From Mannheimia haemolytica (GTDB lineage: Bacteria > Pseudomonadota > Gammaproteobacteria > Enterobacterales > Pasteurellaceae): a DNA stretch of 64,000 nucleotides. The position numbers and the translations under genes were made by a program. The first letter of the stretch is position 1, and each line of letters begins with the position of its first letter. Of this stretch, positions 1 through 9,899 are shown piece after piece. Below the pieces are notes generated by a model, which had not been told where the DNA came from, did not search any database, and saw nothing but the letters and a program-made list of their open reading frames with translations. Location of the stretch: contig LR134495.1 of NCBI GenBank assembly GCA_900638155.1, positions 1 through 64,000 of the forward strand, read 5' to 3'.

Positions 1-1350
1 TTGGAGCAAATTGTGTCTTCCCTTTGGTCTGATTGCCTTAATCACTTACAAACGAAAGTCTCACCAACCGATTACAGCACTTGGCTACGTCCTCTGCAGG
101 CAAGTTCTGAGAATGGGGAACTTACACTTTATGCACAAAATCAATTTGTTGAAAACTGGGTAAAAGATAAATTTTTATCTGAAATTACCGAGCTTGCCCG
201 TTTTTTGTCGAAAAATGATAATTTGGTGGTGACGTTAAAAGTTGGGATTAAACCGACAGAACAGCCAAAGGTCAGCCCAAGTCTAAAAAACGAGAGTTCA
301 GAATTCAGCAATACCGGCTTTAAAACCGGGCTAAATCCAAATCAAACCTTTGATAATTTTGTACAAGGTCGCTCAAACCAATTAGCTAAATTAGTGGCTC
401 AACAAGTGGTGGATAATTTAGGCGAAAGCCATTGCAACCCACTCTCGTTTTATGCCGGCACCGGTTTAGGCAAAACCCACTTATTACACGCTATCGGCAA
501 TGAATTAGTTAAACGCACACCGGGTACTCGGGTGCTATATATTCATTTGGAACGTTTTTATCGTGATATTATTAAGGCGATCAACAGTTCCAATAACGAT
601 GCGGAAAAAATCAAAAAATTCTACCGCTCGCTTGATGTGTTAATGATTGACGATATTCAATTTCTTGCCAATAAACCGAAAGTGCAAGAAGAATTTTTAC
701 ATCTGTTGAATTCGCTGTTTGAACAACGCAAACAGATTATTTTAACCTCCGATGTGCTACCGAAAAACATTGATAAAATTGACACGGCGATTAAATCCCG
801 TTTAAGCGGCGGTATTAGTGCGACCATTGAGCCACCTGAATTGGAAACCCGAGTGGCAATTCTTCGCCAAAAAGCCTTAGAACGTGGAGCAGATTTGCAA
901 GAAGATGCCGCCTATTTAATGGGGCAAAAACTCCGAACCAATGTGCGTGAATTGGAGGGAGCATTAAACCGTGTAATTGCGTGGCAAAAATTGACCCTTC
1001 GCCCGATTACGGTTGATGCGGTGCGTGAAACCTTGCAAGATCTGTTTGCCTCTTTCGATTACTTGATTACGATTGAAAATATTCAACGCATTGTAGCCGA
1101 ATATTACGGCATAAAAGTTGCCGATATTAAATCGAAAAGTCGGGCAAGAAGCATTGCCCGTCCTCGCCAAATGGCAATGGCACTGGCAAAAGAGCTAACC
1201 AACCATAGCTTGCCGGAAATTGGTCGGGAATTTGGCGGTCGGGATCATACTACCGTGATGCACGCCTGCAAAACCATTAATGAATTACGCGATACCGAAA
1301 GCGGTATCCAAGAAGATTATATCCATTTAACACGCAAATTATCATCTTAG
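1..1350 (+). CDS. dnaA: Chromosomal replication initiator DnaA
   Basis: DnaA is the AAA+ ATPase that binds DnaA boxes at oriC, opens the duplex and helps load DnaB. The 449-aa protein has the N-terminal oligomerisation domain (about 1-80), a variable linker, the AAA+ core with a P-loop at 152-159 and Walker B (IDDIQF, 216-221), sensor II (NVRELEGALNRV, 314-325) and the C-terminal DNA-binding signature GGRDHTTVMHAC (412-423). The start is TTG at base 1; no upstream sequence is present, so its ribosome-binding site cannot be checked. Two AAA+ motifs differ from E. coli: the first P-loop glycine is Ala152, and box VII reads TAIKSRLSGG where E. coli has DRLKSRFGWG. The DNA-binding domain is nearly identical to that of E. 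coli. dnaN follows 18 bp downstream. Identity is certain; the effect of the substitutions is unknown. Confidence 0.98.
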   Translation: MEQIVSSLWSDCLNHLQTKVSPTDYSTWLRPLQASSENGELTLYAQNQFVENWVKDKFLSEITELARFLSKNDNLVVTLKVGIKPTEQPKVSPSLKNESSEFSNTGFKTGLNPNQTFDNFVQGRSNQLAKLVAQQVVDNLGESHCNPLSFYAGTGLGKTHLLHAIGNELVKRTPGTRVLYIHLERFYRDIIKAINSSNNDAEKIKKFYRSLDVLMIDDIQFLANKPKVQEEFLHLLNSLFEQRKQIILTSDVLPKNIDKIDTAIKSRLSGGISATIEPPELETRVAILRQKALERGADLQEDAAYLMGQKLRTNVRELEGALNRVIAWQKLTLRPITVDAVRETLQDLFASFDYLITIENIQRIVAEYYGIKVADIKSKSRARSIARPRQMAMALAKELTNHSLPEIGREFGGRDHTTVMHACKTINELRDTESGIQEDYIHLTRKLSS

Positions 1351-1368
1351 CCCGATGAAGGAATGATT

Positions 1369-2472
1369 ATGCAAATTACCATTACCAGAGAACAATTACT
1401 TAAGCCTTTACAACAGGTGTGTGGCGTATTAAGTAGCCGTCCGACTTTGCCTGTTATTAACAATCTTTTATTAGAAATTGAAGGTAATCGTCTATCTTTA
1501 ACCGGCACCGACTTAGAAGTGGAATTAACCACCCAAGCACAACTGCTACAAGCGGTCGATTTTGCCGGAAAATTTACCATTCCGGCGAAAAAATTCCTTG
1601 ATATCAGCAAAAGCCTACCTGATGACAGCGTGATTTCGGTACAATTTGAAGAAGATAAAGCCATTATCAAAGCAGGGCGTAGTAAATTTAGTTTAGCTAC
1701 ATTACCGGCAAGTGATTACCCGAATTTGATGGATTGGAAACCGGAAGTGGATTTCTCAATTGATCAATCTACCCTTGCCCGTCTGATTGATGCGACCCAA
1801 TTCTCAATGGCGAACCAAGATGCCCGTTATTTCTTAAACGGAATGAAATTTGAAACCGAAGGCAATTTATTACGCACCGTTGCCACAGACGGACACCGTT
1901 TAGCCGTTTGCACAATGGTGCTAAATCAAGAGCTTTTGACCCATTCGGTTATCGTGCCACGCAAAGCCGTACTTGAGCTTTCCCGTTTGGTTTCCAGCAA
2001 CGATGAAACCGTGCGTTTGGAAATCGGTTCAAGCAATATCCGTATTACAATGAACGGCATTGTGTTTACCTCTAAACTGATTGACGGCAGATTCCCGGAT
2101 TACCGCCGAGTTCTGCCTCGCAATGCAGACCGTATTCTAGAAGCGGAAACCGAAACCCTCAAACGGGCATTAATGCGTGCGGCGATTCTTTCTAATGAGA
2201 AATTTAGAGGGGTGCGTTTAACCTTAAGCAATAATTTACTCAAAATTACCGCCAACAACCCGGAGCAAGAAGAGGCGGAAGAGATCATTGATGTTGCCTA
2301 CGACAGCCCGGAAATGGAAGTCGGCTTTAACGTTAGCTATGTATTAGATGTGTTAAACACTTTAAAATGCCAACGTGTGCGTTTTAGCTTAGTTGATTCA
2401 AGTTCCAGTTGCTTAATTGAAGATTGCGATAACAGCTCTGCCGAATATGTGATTATGCCGATGCGTTTATAA
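1369..2472 (+). CDS. dnaN: DNA polymerase III beta sliding clamp
   Basis: The ring-shaped processivity clamp that holds Pol III and other enzymes on DNA. The protein is about 367 aa with the usual three-domain clamp fold and the characteristic C-terminus ending VIMPMRL. Two in-frame ATGs lie six bases apart (1363 and 1369). The ribosome-binding site GAAGGA ends directly against the first and is 6 bp from the second, so 1369 (MQITITREQ) is the better start. It is probably cotranscribed with dnaA. A strong terminator follows and the next gene is convergent, so recF, which follows dnaN in E. coli, is not here. Confidence 0.97.
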   Translation: MQITITREQLLKPLQQVCGVLSSRPTLPVINNLLLEIEGNRLSLTGTDLEVELTTQAQLLQAVDFAGKFTIPAKKFLDISKSLPDDSVISVQFEEDKAIIKAGRSKFSLATLPASDYPNLMDWKPEVDFSIDQSTLARLIDATQFSMANQDARYFLNGMKFETEGNLLRTVATDGHRLAVCTMVLNQELLTHSVIVPRKAVLELSRLVSSNDETVRLEIGSSNIRITMNGIVFTSKLIDGRFPDYRRVLPRNADRILEAETETLKRALMRAAILSNEKFRGVRLTLSNNLLKITANNPEQEEAEEIIDVAYDSPEMEVGFNVSYVLDVLNTLKCQRVRFSLVDSSSSCLIEDCDNSSAEYVIMPMRL

Positions 2473-2501
2473 TTCACAGCAACACTAAACCAACAAAAAA
2501 G

Positions 2502-2535
2502 CCTGATTGATTTTATTTCAATCAGGTTTTGTTTT
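2502..2535. terminator. Bidirectional terminator between dnaN and yfgM
   Basis: A perfect 9-bp stem, CCTGATTGA (2502-2510) with TCAATCAGG (2518-2526), and a 7-nt loop. A T-rich run follows on the right and an A-run precedes it on the left, so it can serve both convergent genes. Confidence 0.85.
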
Positions 2536-3155
2536 TATAAGTTATTCAAACGTACATCAATTAAGGTTTGTTCCTGAGGATTTGCGGTCGTTTTAGCTTG
2601 CTCATAAGCACTTTTCGCCGCAGGAATATCGCCTTTTGCTGCAAGAATATCGCCTGTTAGAATTTGCTTACGCAATTCCCACGCTTTATCTTGAATTTGA
2701 GCCAGACTTGCCAGTGCTTCATCGTAAGATTTTAATTGAAAGTCAATTTGAGCCAAACGAAAACGCGCGATCGATTGTAAGGTTGAATCTGAATGAGCTA
2801 AGACTGACTGTAACGCTGTTTTAGCCGCAGAAAAATCCCTTTTTTCGACCGCTTGTTTAGCCGTTTCAAATTGGGCAAAAGCGGCATAGCTTGAATCTTT
2901 ATTATCCGCAATAAATTTCTCGACAAGCGGTTGGTTTTTGCTTGGATTTTGCAAATAACTCTCCATTACACTTTGGTATGAAGCGGATGTTTTTTGTGCC
3001 GTTTCAAGCTGGTGATTTTTCCAAAAATTCCAGCCGGCAGTTGCTGCACAAGCTAAAATAATCGCCACCAAAATCGGTGTGCCGTTCTCTTTAAACCAAT
3101 TTTTGGCATCTTCAAATTGCTGCTCTTCGGTTTTATTTAAATATTCGTTACTCAT
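2535..3155 (-). CDS. yfgM: YfgM-type SecYEG ancillary protein
   Basis: An inner-membrane protein with one N-terminal membrane anchor (about residues 26-45) and a periplasmic TPR-like helical domain rich in Ala, Gln and Lys. In E. coli YfgM binds the Sec translocon and PpiD and assists periplasmic protein folding. The 206-aa length matches the family. It lies 9 bp after hisS, and the order rodZ-ispG-hisS-yfgM matches E. coli. bamB, the next gene in E. coli, is absent here; convergent dnaN follows instead. The sequence is divergent, so the call rests on architecture plus synteny. Confidence 0.88.
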   Translation of the reverse strand: MSNEYLNKTEEQQFEDAKNWFKENGTPILVAIILACAATAGWNFWKNHQLETAQKTSASYQSVMESYLQNPSKNQPLVEKFIADNKDSSYAAFAQFETAKQAVEKRDFSAAKTALQSVLAHSDSTLQSIARFRLAQIDFQLKSYDEALASLAQIQDKAWELRKQILTGDILAAKGDIPAAKSAYEQAKTTANPQEQTLIDVRLNNL

Positions 3156-3164
3156 CTTTTTCTC

Positions 3165-4436
3165 CTAAAATCGTTTAAATAGCTCAGCAATCAGCTCTGA
3201 TTGAGCAATCGTGATTTGTTCTGCTCCTGAACGCAAATCTTTGATAACAACTTGCTTTTCAGCCACTTCGCTTTCGCCAATCACTAAGGCAATTTGGGCT
3301 TCTACTTTATCTGCACGTTTAAATTGTTTTTGGAATTTACCGCCGGAACAGTGTGTCATTACGCCAACGTGTGGCAATTCGCTACGAATCTGCTCGGCAA
3401 GTTGGAAGGCATTTAGTGTTGCCCCTTCACCGGAGAATACGATATACACATCCACCGCTTTTGGTAAATTAATCTCTTTATTTACCTCTTGCACCAACAG
3501 CACTAAACGCTCTAAGCCCATTGCAAAGCCAACGCCTTGGGTTGCGTGTCCGCCGAGTTGTTCGACTAAGCCGTCATAACGCCCACCGCCACAGACTGTG
3601 CCTTGTGAGCCTAAAGCTGAAGTGACCCATTCAAACACGGTTTTATTGTAATAGTCTAAACCACGCACCAATTTTGGATTGACTTCGTAACGGATTCCCA
3701 TTGCATCAAGTAAGGCACAAAGCTGGGTAAAATGCTCACGGCTGTCATCATCTAAATAATCAAGCAGTTTTGGGGCATCGTTTAATACATTTTGTAGTGC
3801 TTCGTTTTTGGTATCTAAAATCCGCAGTGGGTTTTTCACCAAACGCTCTTTCTCTTCTTCGCTCATTAACGCGGTATGATTTTCTAAAAATTTTACTAAT
3901 GCCGAACGATAATTTGCACGAGCTTCTAACGAGCCGATAGAGTTAAGTTGCAAAGAAACGTGTTGGTCGATACCTAACTCTTTCCATAGACGTGCGGTAA
4001 GAATAATCAACTCCGCATCAATTTCCGGATTGGCAATGCCGAACACTTCAACACCGGCTTGGTGAAATTGGCGATAACGCCCTTTCTGTGGACGTTCGTG
4101 GCGGAACATCGGGCCCATATACCATAAGCGTTGCTCATTATTGTAGATCCAACCACGCTCAATCGCCGCACGCACACAACCGGCTGTACCTTCCGGACGG
4201 AGCGTTAATTGCTCATCATTATCCCAGAAGGTGTACATCTCTTTCGACACTACATCAGTTACTTCGCCGATGGCACGGGCAAATAACGGGGTGCTTTCTA
4301 CAATCGGCATACGCACTTCCGAATAGCCGTAACTTGCCAGCACATTACGCACTTTCTGTTCAACCCATTGCCATAATGGAGACTCACTTGGTGAGCAGTC
4401 GTTCATTCCTCGAATTGCTTGAATTGTTTTTGCCAC
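3165..4436 (-). CDS. hisS: Histidyl-tRNA synthetase
   Basis: Class II aminoacyl-tRNA synthetase that charges tRNA-His. In the 423-aa protein, class II motif 2 with its arginine is at 110-126 ([14 protein letters not shown]). The histidine-specific signatures are at 256-270 ([15 protein letters not shown]) and 282-288 (CGGGRYD). The C-terminal anticodon-binding domain covers about 325-423. It starts 4 bp after the ispG stop, so the two are cotranscribed. Length and motifs are normal. Confidence 0.98.
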   Translation of the reverse strand: MAKTIQAIRGMNDCSPSESPLWQWVEQKVRNVLASYGYSEVRMPIVESTPLFARAIGEVTDVVSKEMYTFWDNDEQLTLRPEGTAGCVRAAIERGWIYNNEQRLWYMGPMFRHERPQKGRYRQFHQAGVEVFGIANPEIDAELIILTARLWKELGIDQHVSLQLNSIGSLEARANYRSALVKFLENHTALMSEEEKERLVKNPLRILDTKNEALQNVLNDAPKLLDYLDDDSREHFTQLCALLDAMGIRYEVNPKLVRGLDYYNKTVFEWVTSALGSQGTVCGGGRYDGLVEQLGGHATQGVGFAMGLERLVLLVQEVNKEINLPKAVDVYIVFSGEGATLNAFQLAEQIRSELPHVGVMTHCSGGKFQKQFKRADKVEAQIALVIGESEVAEKQVVIKDLRSGAEQITIAQSELIAELFKRF

Positions 4437-4440
4437 TCTC

Positions 4441-5553
4441 TTATCCTATTTGTTCAATATCTATACGATTATGTTGTTGTGCAACTCTGGCACGAATTTT
4501 AGCTTCTAATTGGTCGATTAATTTTGCGTTGTCAAAACGCTCTTTTTGACGAACGCCATCTAAATAAAAGCCGCTCATTTTATTGCTACCTGTTACCCCT
4601 AAATCAGACACCAACGCCTCACCCGGCCCGTTTACCACACAGCCGATAATCGATACGTCCATCGGTGTGATAATGTCTTCTAAACGTTGCTCTAGCTCGT
4701 TTACCGTCGCAATTACATCAATTTCTTGGCGGGAACAGGTTGGGCAAGCAATAAAATTGATCCCACGAGAGCGAATACGCAGCGATTTCAAAATATCAAA
4801 GCCAACTTTCACCTCTTCAACAGGATCAGCCGCTAATGATACACGCAAGGTATCGCCAATCCCTTCCGCCAATAATAACCCTAAGCCTACCGCTGATTTC
4901 ACCGAGCCGGCTCTCGCACCACCTGCTTCAGTAATGCCTAAATGCAGGGGCTGATCAATCTGTTTTGCAAGAAGTCGGTAAGATTCGACCGCTAGAAATA
5001 CATCTGAGGCTTTCACGCTGACTTTGAATTGTTCAAAGTTAAGGCGATCTAAGTGATCAACGTGGCGTAATGCCGATTCTAATAATGCCTGTGGTGTCGG
5101 TTCGCCATATTTTTCCTGCAAATCACGCTCTAATGATCCGGCATTCACCCCGATTCGGATCGGAATGTTTTTATCTCTGGCACAATCTACCACAGTTCGG
5201 ATCCGCTCTTCATTTCCGATATTACCCGGGTTAATCCGCAAGCAATCCACCCCATATTCGGCAACTTTCAACGCAATGCGATAATCGAAGTGGATATCCG
5301 CCACCAATGGCACATTCACTTGTTGTTTAATCGCTTTAAATGCTTCTGCTGCGTCCATTGTCGGCACGGACACACGCACAATATCAGCCCCGACACGTTC
5401 TAGCGATTTAATTTGAGCAACCGTTGCTTCCACATCAGTTGTGCGGGTGTTGGTCATTGACTGAACCGTAATCGGTGCATCGCCGCCTACAGGCACATTA
5501 CCCACATAGATTTTCTTCGATACCCGACGTTTAATAGGTGATTGATGTATCAT
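4441..5553 (-). CDS. ispG: 4-hydroxy-3-methylbut-2-enyl diphosphate synthase
   Basis: Penultimate enzyme of the MEP isoprenoid pathway. It reductively converts MEcPP to HMBPP with a [4Fe-4S] cluster. The 370-aa protein has an N-terminal TIM barrel and a C-terminal cluster domain. The three cysteine ligands are visible at C270 and C273 (CPTC) and C305 ([10 protein letters not shown]), and the acidic residue completing the site is at 312. It lies between rodZ and hisS, as in E. coli. A terminator-like hairpin in the 100-bp gap from rodZ may make its expression partly independent. Confidence 0.98.
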   Translation of the reverse strand: MIHQSPIKRRVSKKIYVGNVPVGGDAPITVQSMTNTRTTDVEATVAQIKSLERVGADIVRVSVPTMDAAEAFKAIKQQVNVPLVADIHFDYRIALKVAEYGVDCLRINPGNIGNEERIRTVVDCARDKNIPIRIGVNAGSLERDLQEKYGEPTPQALLESALRHVDHLDRLNFEQFKVSVKASDVFLAVESYRLLAKQIDQPLHLGITEAGGARAGSVKSAVGLGLLLAEGIGDTLRVSLAADPVEEVKVGFDILKSLRIRSRGINFIACPTCSRQEIDVIATVNELEQRLEDIITPMDVSIIGCVVNGPGEALVSDLGVTGSNKMSGFYLDGVRQKERFDNAKLIDQLEAKIRARVAQQHNRIDIEQIG

Positions 5554-5588
5554 ATTTTTAGCTAATTGTGAAAATTTATAAAAACAGA

Positions 5589-5637
5589 AAACGCTCGTAA
5601 AGACAGCTATCGTTGAATGCTAGCTTTACGTGCGTTT
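5589..5637 (-). terminator. Imperfect hairpin between rodZ and ispG
   Basis: The arms AAACGCTCGTAAAG (5589-5602) and CTTTACGTGCGTTT (5624-5637) pair with one mismatch. On the minus strand a T-rich run follows the hairpin. It could terminate or attenuate rodZ transcription before ispG. Confidence 0.5.
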
Positions 5638-5653
5638 CATCGTTAAATCAAGC

Positions 5654-6649
5654 TTACTGTAACGGTAAACGAATACGAGCTACACGCCCATCAATTTTCA
5701 ATGGTACTTCTTGGCCTTTATAGTACACTTTTACATTGGCAGGCGCACCAATGGTTAAACGATATTGCTCATTCTCATTGAAACTTAAAGTCTCACCATT
5801 GTTATATAATTTTTCTGCTAAACGTTTATTTTTAGCACCTCGCACTGTAATCCAGCTTTGTGAACCGGTAATTTCGATACGAAGCTCATCATTCGTTACC
5901 GCAACAGGCTGTTCTGTAGGTGCTTGTTCCGACTGAGATTGCTGTAAAACATTCACTGCTTCAACCTGTGCTGTATCAGCTTGTTTAACGTCTTCTACCG
6001 CTTTAACTTCTTCTTGTGCTACAGCCGGCGATGCCGTTTGTGTAGGCTCTACTTTTTCAGTTAATGCCGGTTCTGCTGCAACTACCGTTTCTGCTGCTTG
6101 AGCAGGCTGCTCTGAAACCTGAATAGGTTGCTGAACAGGCACGGAAGTTTGTGCTGAAGCATCATTATTATTTGTAGTGGTATTTGTCACTTCAGCAACT
6201 GGTGCAGAGCTAACAAATTGCTCACGATTTTCCTGTTCTTTTTGATACCCTTGCCACCACCAAAGTAATGTCATTCCTAATGCCGCAAGCAATACTAATA
6301 CCGTTAAATACTTTAAGGTTTTACCTTGTGAATTTGATGAAGGTTTTACTGAAGAAACTTTAGTGACTTCTTTTGGAATAGTGACTTCACCATAATTAAC
6401 GCTCGAAATAAGGGATTCAGGTAAACGCAAAAATTTCACATAATTACGCACATAGCCACGCACAAAAGTTGGGGCAACGTTTTGTAGAATAAAGATATCA
6501 TTTTCAAGTGATTCAATATGTGATTTTTTTAAGTTGGTTTTTTGAGCAACATCTGTAATAGAAAGATTTAACGCTTCACGAGCCGCTTTTAATTGTTGCC
6601 CTAAAGAAAGTGCTGTACCAGCTTGAGTAGAATTAACTGATTCTGTCAT
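5654..6649 (-). CDS. rodZ: Cytoskeletal protein RodZ
   Basis: RodZ links MreB filaments to the cell-wall elongation machinery and maintains rod shape. The 331-aa protein has a cytoplasmic Cro/CI-like helix-turn-helix domain (about 15-80), one membrane segment (about 112-133), a low-complexity periplasmic linker rich in Gln, Ala, Glu and Val (about 135-245) and a C-terminal DUF4115 domain. The open frame extends 13 codons further to a TTG, but the ATG at 6649 is preceded by AAAGAG at good spacing and is preferred. It heads the rodZ-ispG-hisS-yfgM cluster. Confidence 0.93.
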   Translation of the reverse strand: MTESVNSTQAGTALSLGQQLKAAREALNLSITDVAQKTNLKKSHIESLENDIFILQNVAPTFVRGYVRNYVKFLRLPESLISSVNYGEVTIPKEVTKVSSVKPSSNSQGKTLKYLTVLVLLAALGMTLLWWWQGYQKEQENREQFVSSAPVAEVTNTTTNNNDASAQTSVPVQQPIQVSEQPAQAAETVVAAEPALTEKVEPTQTASPAVAQEEVKAVEDVKQADTAQVEAVNVLQQSQSEQAPTEQPVAVTNDELRIEITGSQSWITVRGAKNKRLAEKLYNNGETLSFNENEQYRLTIGAPANVKVYYKGQEVPLKIDGRVARIRLPLQ

Positions 6650-6762
6650 ATAAAACTCTTTAAAGAAAGTAGTAGAAATAAAATTCAAAAATTATTCGGA
6701 AGTTTAAAGAGGTAATGCCTATTTTGCAATCTTAATGCGTAAAAAATTGAAAATTTAATCGG

Positions 6763-6807
6763 CAAGCGGTCATATTTTTCAATTTTTTTGCAAAATATGA
6801 CCGCTTG
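6763..6807 (-). terminator. Inverted uptake-sequence pair after argH
   Basis: Two DNA-uptake cores in opposite orientation form a 16-bp perfect stem, CAAGCGGTCATATTTT (6763-6778) with its complement (6792-6807). It lies 10 bp past the argH stop and before rodZ, the place expected for a terminator. Confidence 0.75.
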
Positions 6808-6816
6808 TATCTTGCT

Positions 6817-8196
6817 TTACTTAGAAGCTAAATTGGCTTTTGCTGCCGCAATCGCCTCTGCCACACGTTGTGGGTTCACCCCTCCTTTAGCACAACGTTT
6901 TTCTAAGCAGGACTCTAATGACAGAATCGGATAAACGTCATTATCAATAGAAACGTGGAATTGCTGGAACTCGGCAATCGTTAATGCTTCAAGCGGTTGT
7001 TTTTTGCCGATTGCATATACCACCGCTTCGCCAACAATATGGTGAGCTTCACGGAATGGCACGCCTTTCGCCACTAAATAATCTGCCAACTCGGTCGCAT
7101 TCGCATAACCTTGCTGAGCGGCTTCTCGGGTGCGTTCGGTATTCACTTGAATATCAACCAGTACAAGTTCTGCAATTTCTAAACAAGCCTGCCAAGTTTC
7201 CAACGCATCAAAAATACCCTCTTTGTCCTCTTGCATATCTTTATTATAAGCAAGTGGCAACCCTTTGAGTGTAGTTAATAAACCGTTTAATGCTCCAAAT
7301 ACCCGACCGGATTTCCCACGAATCAGCTCACAAGCATCAGGGTTTTTCTTCTGTGGCATAAGTGATGAGCCTGAGGTCACACGATCCGACATTTCAAGAA
7401 AGCCTGATTCACCACTATTAAAAATGATTAAATCTTCAGCAAAGCGAGAGAGATGCATCATACTGATCGAGGCAGTAGAAAGCAGCTCTAAAATATGGTC
7501 ACGATCTGACACGCTGTCTAAACTGTTGCGTGTGGCTTCTTCAAAGCCTAAATCACGGGCTAATAAGTCACGATCAATGCCGTAAGCCGTACCAGCCAAT
7601 GCCCCTGAACCAAGCGGGCAAGTGCTCATACGCTTATTTGCATCGCTCAAACGGCTGAAATCCCGTTCTAACATTTCATAGTAAGCCATACACCAATGGG
7701 CGAAGGTCACAGGCTGAGCCCGTTGCAAATGGGTATAACCCGGCATCACTGAGTCTTGATTTTCTTCGGCAACGGACACCAAACGCTCTTGTAAAGCTCG
7801 GATTCGCTCTTGCAGTGCTACCGCTTGCACCTTGCACCACATTTTAATATCCACCGCTACTTGGTCATTACGGCTACGCCCGGTGTGCAATTTTTTACCT
7901 AAATCGCCCACTTTTTCAATCAGCTTGGATTCAACCCAGCTGTGAATATCTTCCGCATCATCTTTTAAGATAATGGTGAGGTTAGATTCCACCTCTGCTC
8001 TCACCTCTTTTAATGCTGCGATTAGTTGTTCTAATTCTGCTGCCGTTAAAATACCTACCGAAGTAATGGCTTTTGCCCAGCCGATTGACCCCTCAATATC
8101 TTGAATCGCCAAGCGGTAATCAAAACGTAATGAATCGTTAAAATATTTAAATTTTGCATCTGCCTGTTGTGTAAAGCGTCCACCCCAAAGTGCCAT
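6817..8196 (-). CDS. argH: Argininosuccinate lyase
   Basis: Catalyses the last step of arginine synthesis, splitting argininosuccinate into arginine and fumarate. The 459-aa protein belongs to the fumarase/aspartase superfamily. The signature loop [11 protein letters not shown] is near residue 285, HTGRSRNDQ is near 105-113, and TSHLQ-type residues are seen as [10 protein letters not shown]. The nearest arginine gene in the window is argE at 39.2 kb, so argH stands alone here. It is flanked by its own terminator and by that of mnmA. Confidence 0.97.
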   Translation of the reverse strand: MALWGGRFTQQADAKFKYFNDSLRFDYRLAIQDIEGSIGWAKAITSVGILTAAELEQLIAALKEVRAEVESNLTIILKDDAEDIHSWVESKLIEKVGDLGKKLHTGRSRNDQVAVDIKMWCKVQAVALQERIRALQERLVSVAEENQDSVMPGYTHLQRAQPVTFAHWCMAYYEMLERDFSRLSDANKRMSTCPLGSGALAGTAYGIDRDLLARDLGFEEATRNSLDSVSDRDHILELLSTASISMMHLSRFAEDLIIFNSGESGFLEMSDRVTSGSSLMPQKKNPDACELIRGKSGRVFGALNGLLTTLKGLPLAYNKDMQEDKEGIFDALETWQACLEIAELVLVDIQVNTERTREAAQQGYANATELADYLVAKGVPFREAHHIVGEAVVYAIGKKQPLEALTIAEFQQFHVSIDNDVYPILSLESCLEKRCAKGGVNPQRVAEAIAAAKANLASK

Positions 8197-8240
8197 AGTC
8201 TGTTCCTTGTATATTATTCTTTGTATTAATCAAAATGAAA

Positions 8241-8258
8241 AAGGCGTTTTACCGCCTT
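8241..8258 (-). terminator. mnmA terminator
   Basis: AAGGCG (8241-8246) pairs with CGCCTT (8253-8258). On the minus strand the hairpin is followed by a T-rich run. It lies between the mnmA stop and the argH start. Confidence 0.7.
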
Positions 8259-8312
8259 AACTTTTCGCTTATTTTGCATAAATATGCAGAATATTTCAAT
8301 ATTTATTTATAA

Positions 8313-9476
8313 CTATTTTAATTGTGACTCAATAATGCCACCGCCTAAGCAAACTTCGCCTAAGTAAAACACGGCAGACTGCCCCGGGGTCACGGCAATT
8401 TGTGGTTCATCGAACATCACTCGAATAGTTTCATCATCAATCACTTGGATTTCACAGGCAATATCTGCTTGACGATAACGGGTTTTTACCGTGCAGCGTA
8501 AATTTTCACGCAACGGCATCATATCCACCCAAGTGAGCTGTTTCGCAATTAGGCCGTTTGAAAGCAGAGCTGAATTATCGTGTCCTTGTGCTACAATCAA
8601 TACATTATTAAGTAAGTCTTTCTCCACCACATAAAACGGATCTTCACTTAGCCCTTTCACCCCGCCGATACCTAAGCCTTTTCGTTGCCCAAGCGTGTGA
8701 TACATCAGCCCATCGTGGCGACCGACTAATTTGCCGTCAACAGTGCGAATTTCCCCCGGTTGAGCCGGCAGAAAACGAGCTAAGAAATCTTTAAATTTAC
8801 GCTCACCGATGAAACAAATGCCGGTAGAATCTTTTTTCTTTGCCGTTGCTAATCCTAGATCTTCGGCAATGGCTCGCACAATCGGCTTCTCAATTTCGCC
8901 CACCGGGAATAAACTCTGCCCGATCTGCTTTTTATTTAACGCATATAAAAAGTAGCTCTGATCTTTATTTTCATCTAAACCACGCAAAAGTTTCGCATCT
9001 TGATCATCATTCGTGCGGCGGACATAATGCCCGGTCGCAATATAATCTGCACCAAGATCTTCTGCTGCATATTCCAAAAAGGCTTTAAATTTGATCTCTT
9101 TATTACATAAAATATCCGGATTTGGCGTTCTTCCTGCCTTGTATTCCGCCAAGAAATATTCAAATACATTATCCCAATATTCCGCAGCAAAATTAATTTT
9201 ATGCAACTTCATACCCAGTTTATCGGCAACCGCTTGAGCATCGGCAAGGTCAGCGGCGGCAGTACAATAATCGGTATCATCATCTTCTTCCCAGTTTTTC
9301 ATAAACAAGCCTTCCACTTGGTAGCCTTGTTGTTGAAGAATAAAAGCAGAAACCGAGGAATCCACCCCACCGGACATACCAATAATGACTTTTTTCTTGC
9401 CATTTTCAGCAAGTTGCTCTGGTGTTAATTTCGGGAAATGGGTGTTATAAGTGTTTGAAATTAATAGATTTGACAT
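8313..9476 (-). CDS. mnmA: tRNA 2-thiouridylase MnmA
   Basis: Thiolates U34 of tRNA-Lys, -Glu and -Gln, using sulfur relayed by the IscS/Tus pathway. The 387-aa protein has the ATP pyrophosphatase P-loop GMSGGVDSS (33-41) and the two catalytic cysteines at C124 ([12 protein letters not shown]) and C221 (STGICFIGE). The frame is open 12 codons further upstream. GGGAG lies 6 bp before the ATG at 9476, which decides the start. In H. influenzae mnmA directly follows nqrM; here a HEPN/MNT pair separates them. Confidence 0.96.
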   Translation of the reverse strand: MSNLLISNTYNTHFPKLTPEQLAENGKKKVIIGMSGGVDSSVSAFILQQQGYQVEGLFMKNWEEDDDTDYCTAAADLADAQAVADKLGMKLHKINFAAEYWDNVFEYFLAEYKAGRTPNPDILCNKEIKFKAFLEYAAEDLGADYIATGHYVRRTNDDQDAKLLRGLDENKDQSYFLYALNKKQIGQSLFPVGEIEKPIVRAIAEDLGLATAKKKDSTGICFIGERKFKDFLARFLPAQPGEIRTVDGKLVGRHDGLMYHTLGQRKGLGIGGVKGLSEDPFYVVEKDLLNNVLIVAQGHDNSALLSNGLIAKQLTWVDMMPLRENLRCTVKTRYRQADIACEIQVIDDETIRVMFDEPQIAVTPGQSAVFYLGEVCLGGGIIESQLK

Positions 9477-9531
9477 AAATTCTCCCGTAACTTCGGTTAA
9501 GGCGAAGCACATTGGTTAGTGATAAAAACAA

Positions 9532-9575
9532 CAAGCGGTGAAATTTGCAAAAAATTTTGCAAAATGAACCGCTTG
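9532..9575 (-). terminator. Inverted uptake-sequence pair after the first MNT gene
   Basis: CAAGCGGT (9532-9539) faces ACCGCTTG (9568-9575), with A/T-rich arms between them. It closes the apbE-nqrM-HEPN-MNT transcription unit just before mnmA. Confidence 0.65.
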
Positions 9576-9587
9576 CCTATTAAGAAA

Positions 9588-9899
9588 TTAGAGTTCTATT
9601 TGGTAAAAGACTTTTCCTACTCTATCAATATGTTCAATAAAGTTAGGATTTGTGAGTTTATCATAAATGGAAAGATCAAATAAATAAGGTGAGCTTGAGT
9701 CATCAAGATCACCCCAGATTCTTTTTACAATATCATAAGTCAGATCTTTGCCTTTGAAAGTAAGATCTACATCTGAGCCTTCACGATAATTACCTTTAGC
9801 ACGCGAGCCATAGATAATTGCTTGCTCCACTTCAGGGTATTTCGCAAGAATATCGGTAATAGTTTTCGTCGCTCGTTCGCTTAGTCCAAAGTTTGGCAT
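9588..9899 (-). CDS. MNT-family nucleotidyltransferase antitoxin (module 1)
   Basis: A minimal nucleotidyltransferase related to MntA and H. influenzae HI0073. In characterised HEPN/MNT pairs such enzymes inactivate the partner HEPN ribonuclease by adding AMP to a tyrosine. The 103-aa protein has the full GSx10DxD motif (G31, S32, D43, D45) and a plausible third acidic residue at D75 (LFDLSIYD), so it looks catalytically intact. It overlaps the upstream HEPN gene by 19 bp, the usual toxin-then-antitoxin order for this family. The antitoxin role is inferred from family and context. Confidence 0.85.
   Translation of the reverse strand: MPNFGLSERATKTITDILAKYPEVEQAIIYGSRAKGNYREGSDVDLTFKGKDLTYDIVKRIWGDLDDSSSPYLFDLSIYDKLTNPNFIEHIDRVGKVFYQIEL

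Noticed and set aside
1..300. Origin of replication within the window
   Set aside because: The window starts on the dnaA start codon and no cluster of DnaA boxes was noticed; oriC is expected outside.
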